9,325 nucleotides of DNA. Origin: Chloroflexota bacterium. GTDB lineage: Bacteria > Chloroflexota > Anaerolineae > Anaerolineales > Villigracilaceae. The stretch is taken from the NCBI GenBank assembly GCA_016191895.1, contig JACPVD010000091.1:1-9325 (forward strand), read 5' to 3'. The translations under genes and the position numbers were made by a program. The notes beneath the pieces were generated by a model. The model had not been told where the DNA came from. It did no database searches and saw only the letters and a program-made list of their open reading frames with translations. Below, in pieces: positions 1 to 3,894 of this stretch (position 1 is the stretch's first letter; every line of letters begins with the position of its first letter).

Positions 1-237
1 CGCACTTATGCGCTTGCGCTCCCCGCGGGCATGGCGTTGATCGGATTCCTGCGATCGGCCTTTTCCTACAACCCATACGGACTGCGATTATTGTTCGGTC
101 CCCTTTCGAATTTTGCCTGGGGTCGCGGAAAGGCCGCACTCGAAGATCACGAACAGGCAAGACGATACGCCTTCTGGATCGTCGGCGCGCTGTTCCTGTT
201 CAACCTGCTCGTCAGCGTCAAATTCGCCATGCGTTAA
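1..237 (+). CDS. C-terminal part of an unidentified membrane protein (5' end outside window)
   Basis: The reading frame is open from base 1 and ends at TAA 235-237, so only the last 78 residues are present and the true start lies upstream. What remains contains a hydrophobic stretch at the left edge, an Arg/Lys-rich loop (around WGRGKAALEDHEQARR), and a final hydrophobic helix (about FWIVGALFLFNLLVSV) with a short basic tail. This is the pattern of a polytopic inner-membrane protein whose last helix ends a few residues before the C-terminus. I do not recognise the family. Membrane-bound glycosyltransferases and prenyltransferases can end this way, but nothing here decides. The gene lies on the same strand as metG, but a separate promoter and attenuator follow it, so it is probably not co-transcribed in a simple way. 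Confidence 0.7.
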   Translation, partial: RTYALALPAGMALIGFLRSAFSYNPYGLRLLFGPLSNFAWGRGKAALEDHEQARRYAFWIVGALFLFNLLVSVKFAMR

Positions 238-243
238 ACCGCC

Positions 244-272
244 TTGCAACTTACCGCGGGGCATAGTAAACT
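244..272 (+). promoter_or_regulatory. Putative promoter of the metG leader transcript
   Basis: TTGCAA (244-249) and TAAACT (267-272) are separated by exactly 17 nt, and each matches 4 of 6 consensus bases. Initiation about 7 nt downstream would fall at 279-280, on or next to the ATG of the Met-rich leader ORF, so the leader ORF may be translated from a leaderless mRNA. This fits the lack of a convincing Shine-Dalgarno sequence right upstream of 280. An alternative -10 is CATAGT (262-267), which lacks a matching -35. Confidence 0.45.
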
Positions 273-279
273 ACGACCC

Positions 280-378
280 ATGAACGCCAGACCCGACTTC
301 CCAATGGTGACAATGACCATGGCCATGCGCGTGATGCGAATGGAGATGTTTTGCCGCGCCAAGTGGAACGCACGTTAG
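280..378 (+). CDS. Met-rich leader peptide of the metG attenuator
   Basis: This is a 32-codon ORF, ATG 280-282 to TAG 376-378. Met codons lie at residues 1, 9, 12, 14, 16, 19, 21 and 23, so there are 8 Met in 32 residues and 7 Met within residues 9-23 (bases 304-348). It ends shortly before an intrinsic terminator (404-435) and lies about 190 nt upstream of the methionyl-tRNA synthetase gene. In known attenuators (trp, his, leu, pheST) a leader peptide rich in the cognate residue senses charged tRNA through ribosome stalling, and that is the inferred role here. No clear Shine-Dalgarno sequence is visible; the candidate promoter suggests leaderless initiation. The ORF is not homologous to any protein I know. 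The His-rich frame on the opposite strand is simply the complement of the ATG run. Confidence 0.8.
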   Translation: MNARPDFPMVTMTMAMRVMRMEMFCRAKWNAR

Positions 379-420
379 GTCTGTAATCCCTGAACGAAAA
401 ACGGGCTGTCCATTTCGCGG
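354..420 (+). promoter_or_regulatory. Putative antiterminator of the metG attenuator
   Basis: Bases 354-370 (CCGCGCCAAGTGGAACG) can pair with 407-420 (TGTCCATTTCGCGG). The pairs are 354-358 with 416-420, 361-367 with 409-415, and 369-370 with 407-408. This gives 14 pairs, two of them G-U, with a 2-nt bulge (359-360) and a 1-nt bulge (368). The pairing consumes the inner half of the terminator's 5' arm and both outermost bases of its loop side, so it excludes the terminator. The 5' arm starts 6 nt after the last Met codon and runs to just before the stop codon. It would therefore be free when a ribosome stalls in the Met run and covered when a ribosome reaches TAG. The pairing was found by eye; no energy was computed. 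Confidence 0.6.
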
Positions 421-435
421 ACGGCCTTTTTGTTT
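404..435 (+). terminator. Intrinsic terminator of the metG attenuator
   Basis: GGCTGTCC (404-411) pairs with GGACGGCC (419-426) over 8 bp with one G-U, around a 7-nt loop, and is followed directly by TTTTTGTTT (427-435). It sits 25 nt after the stop of the Met-rich leader ORF and 137 nt before metG, with no other gene between, as expected for a premature terminator rather than the end of a gene. Confidence 0.8.
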
Positions 436-462
436 GTAAGAGCAGATGATGGAAAATGGATG

Positions 463-550
463 GTGGTTAATGGTGTCTTTAACGTAATAGCCCATTCGAA
501 GCGAGTATTGTCATCCATCTACAATCTATTATCCATGAACTATTAACCAT
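463..550 (+). repeat. Inverted repeat in the spacer between attenuator and metG
   Basis: Bases 463-474 (GTGGTTAATGGT) can pair with 539-550 (ACTATTAACCAT) over 12 positions including two G-U; the core TGGTTAAT / ATTAACCA is perfect. The remainder of 436-571 is low-complexity ATGG/CCAT-type sequence with no ORF. The metG Shine-Dalgarno (562-565) lies just outside the stem. Confidence 0.4.
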
Positions 551-571
551 GATCCAATCACGGAGTTACCT

Positions 572-2374
572 ATGACTGAAAACATCCTAATCGCCGTTGC
601 CTGGCCTTATGCCAATGCCGAGATCCACGTCGGAAACCTGACCGGCTCCCACCTGCCCGGGGACATTGTGGCGCGTTATCATCGCCTGAAAGGGAACAAT
701 GTGCTGATGATCACCGGCACCGATTCACACGGCACGCCCGTAACCCTCGCCGCCGATAAGGCAGGGAAACCGGTCGAGGAAGTGTATAAGTTCTACCATG
801 ACGGATTCATTGAGTTGTTCCAGAAAATCGGAATCACTTACGACCTGTACACCACCACGCACAGCGAAAATCATTTCAAAGTTTCGCAAAGCATCTTTTT
901 GGCGCTGCTGAAAAACGGTTTCCTGTTCAGGAAGACTGAGCCGCAATGGTTCTCGCCCGGGTTGAATCGCTTTTTGCCCGATCGCTACATCGAAGGGACG
1001 TGCTATATCTGCGGCACGGAAGGCGCGCGCTCCGATCAGTGCGATGCATGCGGGAATGTTCTCGACCCGACGAAACTCGTCAACCCGAAGTCGAAAGTGG
1101 AAGGGGATACGTCGTCGCCGGAGTTGCGCGATACCGAACATTTTTACATCGACCTGTCCAAACTCGAACCCGATGTCAAAAAATATCTCACCGACCGCGC
1201 CGATCATATGCGCGATACGGTGCTGGGCGAATCCTTGCGCAAGATCGAAGCCGAGGGCCTCAAGCCCCGCGCCATTACCCGCGACCTCGATTGGGGAATC
1301 CCTGTCCCGGTAAACGATGCGGGTTGGGAGACAAAAAAACTATACGTGTGGTTCGAAGCCGTGATCGGGTATCTCTCCGCGCCCATTGAGTGGAGTCAGG
1401 TGTCGGGTAGGAAGGATGCGTGGCGCGAGTGGTGGATCAATCCCAAGGCCAAGCAATTCCATTTTATCGGCAAGGACAATATCTTCTTCCATACTTCGTT
1501 GTGGCCTGCCGAGTTGATGGGAGTTGGAAGCGCGTTCATGGAAATCTTCGCGGATGAAGAAGTCCCGTTAATCCTTCCGTATGACGTACCCGCCAATCAA
1601 TTCATGAATCTCGAAGGGAAAAAGATCAGCGGCTCGGGTAATTGGGGCGTGTGGGGACGCGACGCGCTGACCCGCTTCGACCCGGACGCCATCCGCTATT
1701 ATCTGACCGTGAACATGCCTGAAACCAAAGACAGCGATTGGGATTGGGCAGAGTTTGTGTCGCGTAACAACAATGAACTCGTGGCAACGTGGGGCAACCT
1801 CGCCAACCGCGTGCTTTCGTTTTGCTACAAACATTGGGAAGGTCACGTTCCTTCTGTGGATATCAACACGCTTCGCGACTCCGACCTGAACCTGCTCGCC
1901 ATAATTGAAAACGGATTCGCCACTGTGGGCGCGGAACTCGAAGCCGTGCGCCTGCGCTCCGCATTGAGCGAAGCGATGAAACTCGCCACGGTCGTCAATC
2001 AATATCTCGATGTCAACGCGCCGTGGTCGGCTGTGAAGACAGATAAGGATGGCGCGGCAAAAACCGTCTACACCGCGCTCAAAGCCATCGACTCGCTCAA
2101 GGTGATGTTCGCTCCCTTCCTGCCATTCACCTGCGAAAAACTGCATGGATTCTTCGGTTACGAAACGCCGATCTTCGGCGAGCAGTACACCGAGGACGTG
2201 ACCGATTCACTTGGGACGCATAAGGTGCTCAGATATCGCCCTTCGACTTCGCTCAGGGCGGAGTGGAAACCCAGCGAGTTGAAGCCCGGGCAGAAGTTGA
2301 ATCAGCCATCTCCGCTGTTCAAGAAACTGGAAAATGAAGTGATCGATGTGGAGAGAGGAAGATTGGGAAAGTAG
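572..2374 (+). CDS. metG: Methionyl-tRNA synthetase
   Basis: This class I synthetase charges tRNA-Met with methionine in the cytoplasm. The start at 572 is set by GGAG at 562-565, 6 nt upstream. The 600-residue product has the Rossmann N-terminus with the HIGH-type motif as HVGN (19-22) in PYANAEIHVGN, and a zinc knuckle with Cys144, 147, 157 and 160. It also carries the MetRS-typical RAITRDLDWGIPVP (about 233-246), WFEAVIGYLSA (260-270) and FIGKDNIFFHTSLWP (298-312). The KMSKS-type motif is KISGS (351-355) in LEGKKISGSGNWGVW. An anticodon-binding helical domain follows. There is no C-terminal Trbp111-like domain. Departures from consensus are the N in HVGN and the G in KISGS. Residues about 556-564 (RPSTSLRAE) are encoded by a palindromic repeat. 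The upstream Met-rich leader and terminator suggest methionine-dependent attenuation. Its last ~96 bp recur at 3026-3120. Confidence 0.96.
   Translation: MTENILIAVAWPYANAEIHVGNLTGSHLPGDIVARYHRLKGNNVLMITGTDSHGTPVTLAADKAGKPVEEVYKFYHDGFIELFQKIGITYDLYTTTHSENHFKVSQSIFLALLKNGFLFRKTEPQWFSPGLNRFLPDRYIEGTCYICGTEGARSDQCDACGNVLDPTKLVNPKSKVEGDTSSPELRDTEHFYIDLSKLEPDVKKYLTDRADHMRDTVLGESLRKIEAEGLKPRAITRDLDWGIPVPVNDAGWETKKLYVWFEAVIGYLSAPIEWSQVSGRKDAWREWWINPKAKQFHFIGKDNIFFHTSLWPAELMGVGSAFMEIFADEEVPLILPYDVPANQFMNLEGKKISGSGNWGVWGRDALTRFDPDAIRYYLTVNMPETKDSDWDWAEFVSRNNNELVATWGNLANRVLSFCYKHWEGHVPSVDINTLRDSDLNLLAIIENGFATVGAELEAVRLRSALSEAMKLATVVNQYLDVNAPWSAVKTDKDGAAKTVYTALKAIDSLKVMFAPFLPFTCEKLHGFFGYETPIFGEQYTEDVTDSLGTHKVLRYRPSTSLRAEWKPSELKPGQKLNQPSPLFKKLENEVIDVERGRLGK
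2237..2260 (+). repeat. REP-like palindrome inside the metG coding region
   Basis: CGCCCT (2237-2242) and AGGGCG (2255-2260) form a 6-bp stem around TCGACTTCGCTC. The core CTTCGACTTCGCTCAG (2241-2256) matches the element at 9281-9296 except at one base. Here it is read in frame as part of the MetRS C-terminal linker. Confidence 0.65.
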
Positions 2375-2380
2375 CCCGCG

Positions 2381-2389
2381 TGCTATAAT
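2381..2389 (+). promoter_or_regulatory. Extended -10 promoter of the two-gene cassette
   Basis: TGCTATAAT contains a perfect TATAAT (2384-2389) preceded by the TGN extension; no good -35 is seen. Initiation would be near 2396, giving a very short leader with the Shine-Dalgarno GAGG (2397-2400) at its extreme 5' end. The cassette thus has its own promoter starting 7 nt after the metG stop. Confidence 0.6.
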
Positions 2390-2406
2390 CACTTTAGAGG
2401 TGTGCC

Positions 2407-2643
2407 ATGACTCTTGTAACGTATGAAGGCGTTGTCCAAAAAGGCAGTATCCTATTAAATGAAGGAGCGCAGTTACCTGAAAATGCGAAGGGGTACGTGA
2501 TTGTCACTGAAGAAGTGATTCATGTAACGCTCGACAACAGAAAGAAGCCCGTACAGATTCTTTCGCCGCATTTTGTCCGCCGGGAAGATGCGGCTCACTT
2601 TGAATTGACCGTTACCGAGGAAAAGCCCGATGCCCGAGTATGA
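2407..2643 (+). CDS. Small AF2212/DUF104-like protein, first gene of cassette
   Basis: This 78-residue protein begins MTLVTYEGVVQKGSILL and continues with LPENAKGYVIV. The pattern Y-x-G-V-V-x-x-G-x-I-x-L followed by LP-x-x-A/G-K-x-x-V is that of the AF2212/DUF104-type small beta-rich proteins, often annotated as antitoxin-like. The second half (LDNRKKPVQILSPHFVRREDAAHFELTV) is charged and not recognised. No signal peptide or membrane segment is present. GAGG at 2397-2400 lies 6 nt before the ATG, which supports the start. The 3' end overlaps the protease gene by 14 nt, so the two are translationally coupled and probably act together. Assignment rests on a short motif, so function is open: antitoxin-like partner, or regulator or substrate of the downstream protease. 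Confidence 0.65.
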   Translation: MTLVTYEGVVQKGSILLNEGAQLPENAKGYVIVTEEVIHVTLDNRKKPVQILSPHFVRREDAAHFELTVTEEKPDARV

Positions 2644-3010
2644 CTCTGAAAACTATGACCCGCCCGCGCCAGTTGCTTATGTAACGCTTCGGAATCAAGC
2701 AACTGGCGATGTTGTGTCTTATGTTCCCATGTTAATTGATACGGGCTCGGATGCCACTTTATTGCCATTAGACGCAGTCGGGAAACTTGGCGTCAAGGTT
2801 GAGGAAGATACCGGCTTTGAAGTTCAGGTATTTGACGGAGATACGAAATTCCTGAGAATCGCAAGGCTTGATTTGCTTGTCCTCGGCAAAACGTTCAAGG
2901 GCGAGTATCTACTGGTAAACCGCCCCATAGGGGTTTTGGGAAGGAATATTCTGAAAGAACTTCGGATTTTATTCGATGGTCCGCGCGGGGAGTGGAGCGA
3001 GCAGAAATAA
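2630..3010 (+). CDS. Retropepsin-like aspartic protease family protein
   Basis: The 126-residue product has the single-domain retropepsin signature: hydrophobics before D37-T38-G39-S40, then DATLLPLDAV, and near the C-terminus the second conserved element GVLGRNILKELRILFDGP (about 101-118), which resembles the flap-distal G-R-D/N-hydrophobic motif of clan AA proteases. It has one DTG, so it would work as a homodimer. No signal peptide or membrane anchor is present, so it is probably cytoplasmic. The start ATG at 2630 has GAGGA at 2617-2621 (8-nt spacing) inside the preceding gene, which it overlaps by 14 nt. Small proteins of this type occur in Chloroflexota and cyanobacteria, but substrates are unknown to me. 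A perfect 12-bp palindrome begins right after the stop. Confidence 0.8.
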   Translation: MPEYDSENYDPPAPVAYVTLRNQATGDVVSYVPMLIDTGSDATLLPLDAVGKLGVKVEEDTGFEVQVFDGDTKFLRIARLDLLVLGKTFKGEYLLVNRPIGVLGRNILKELRILFDGPRGEWSEQK

Positions 3011-3022
3011 TTGACATGTCAA
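3011..3022. repeat. Perfect 12-bp palindrome at the right edge of the cassette
   Basis: TTGACATGTCAA reads identically on both strands. It starts at the base after the protease stop and ends 3 nt before the relic copy of the metG 3' end. It may be an operator or a trace of the event that placed the cassette; neither can be decided here. Confidence 0.6.
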
Positions 3023-3025
3023 CGG

Positions 3026-3120
3026 GTTGAAGCCCGGGCAGAGGTTGAATCAACCCGCTCTGCTGTTCAAGAAAATGGAAATGAAGTAACCGACTTGGAG
3101 CGAGGAAAATTGGGAAAGTA
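3026..3120 (+). pseudogene. Relic of a metG 3' end (diverged duplicate)
   Basis: This stretch aligns with the last 96 bp of metG (2278-2373), with about 12 mismatches and a one-base deletion near 3079, roughly 86% identical. If the deletion is restored it reads in the metG frame as KPGQRLNQP, then LFKKMENEV and LERGKLGK, then TAA. Many differences are synonymous or conservative, so the fragment once evolved as coding sequence. It has no start and no upstream part. A strong terminator follows at once, so this may be the original metG end, separated from the present gene by the cassette, or the leftover of a second metG allele after recombination. Confidence 0.8.
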
Positions 3121-3121
3121 A

Positions 3122-3158
3122 AACAAAATCGGATGCCGCAACAGCATCCGATTTTGTT
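3122..3158. terminator. Strong bidirectional intrinsic terminator
   Basis: AACAAAATCGGATGC (3122-3136) pairs perfectly with GCATCCGATTTTGTT (3144-3158), a 15-bp stem with a 7-nt loop. T-rich runs on both strands allow it to end + transcripts (cassette/metG relic) and - transcripts (TIR gene, stop at 3176, 17 nt away). It lies between convergent units. Confidence 0.85.
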
Positions 3159-3175
3159 CATTTGATTATCTTGTA

Positions 3176-3880
3176 TTACCGTTTTGCCACTTCCGCCACA
3201 GCGCCTACTTCTTCGAACTGTTTTTTGGCTTTCATGGCAAGTGATTTATCTGTTGTTACGAGAATTGTGGCATTTTGAGTTTCCGACAAAGCCTTCGCTT
3301 CCGCCAAATCAAGTTTGGTAAATTCGCGGATAACTTTGATTGCATTTATTTTTACAGATACTCCCGCCTTCTCAATGGATAGCAACCTAACGACATACTC
3401 CGTGTTCTGGGCAGGAGATACCTTCGATGCGGATGTTTTTATTCCCAGCGCGTCCGCCCGCAATTGCAGACTCGCCAACAGGCGCTCGTATGCCCAGTCG
3501 CGCCGATCCATGGGGAAATAGTCTGCATAGTGGTAGGTCCGTAATTTTCGCGGCGGTTCGCATTCTTCCAAACGGACAGGCAGGATAAAGATGGTTCCTT
3601 CCGGCTTTTCGAGAGCGATATCCAATACGAAACGCAATTCTTTTTGGATATATCCTTCCTTGCTGACCGATCCTTTTGTCAGCGAAACGATCACCGCGTC
3701 TGAAGTATCGAGGGCTTTTTCGATCTCAAATTCCCAATCCTGGCCGGGGAGTAGTTTCTCCTCATCCAGCCAGGCGTCGATCCACGGTTCGGATTGTAGG
3801 CGTTTGTATAACTCACGGACGGTGGGTTTGTCTTGTGATGAGTGACAGATGAATACATGGAGTTTGCGAGGTTCAGTCAT
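3176..3880 (-). CDS. TIR-domain protein with L7/L12-like C-terminal domain
   Basis: I start it at the ATG 3880-3878, 14 nt after the kinase stop. An in-frame ATG at 3919 lies inside the kinase gene and adds 13 unconserved residues. The 234-residue product opens with a TIR fold: KLHVFICHSSQDK (strand A and box 1, about 6-18), WLDEEKLLPGQDWEFEIEKAL (about 37-57), SDAVIVSLTKGSVSKEGYIQKEL (about 60-82, with Glu81 placed as the catalytic Glu of NAD-cleaving TIRs), and FILPVRLEEC. After a linker (about 145-160), residues about 162-232 match the ribosomal protein L7/L12 C-terminal domain: KINAIKVIREFTKLDLAEAKAL, then AKKQFEEVGAVAEV. In ribosomes that domain contacts translational GTPases. No TM segment is seen. 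It probably shares an operon with the membrane kinase. Either NAD hydrolysis or a scaffold role is possible. Confidence 0.85.
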   Translation of the reverse strand: MTEPRKLHVFICHSSQDKPTVRELYKRLQSEPWIDAWLDEEKLLPGQDWEFEIEKALDTSDAVIVSLTKGSVSKEGYIQKELRFVLDIALEKPEGTIFILPVRLEECEPPRKLRTYHYADYFPMDRRDWAYERLLASLQLRADALGIKTSASKVSPAQNTEYVVRLLSIEKAGVSVKINAIKVIREFTKLDLAEAKALSETQNATILVTTDKSLAMKAKKQFEEVGAVAEVAKR

Positions 3881-3894
3881 TGTGTGTTTTTGCC

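Noticed and set aside
358..375. T-box-like sequence AAGTGGAACGCACG before metG
   Set aside because: It resembles the T-box AGGGTGGNACCGCG only partly, and no specifier or stem I structure was recognised. The Met-rich ORF and the antiterminator that uses these bases explain the region better.
271..495. His-rich 74-residue ORF on the minus strand
   Set aside because: The His run is the complement of the Met (ATG) run of the leader ORF, because CAT is ATG reversed. The terminator and metG lie on the plus strand, so the Met reading is the meaningful one.
725..1207. 160-codon minus-strand ORF within metG
   Set aside because: It is a shadow of the metG frame; no motif or ribosome site is present.
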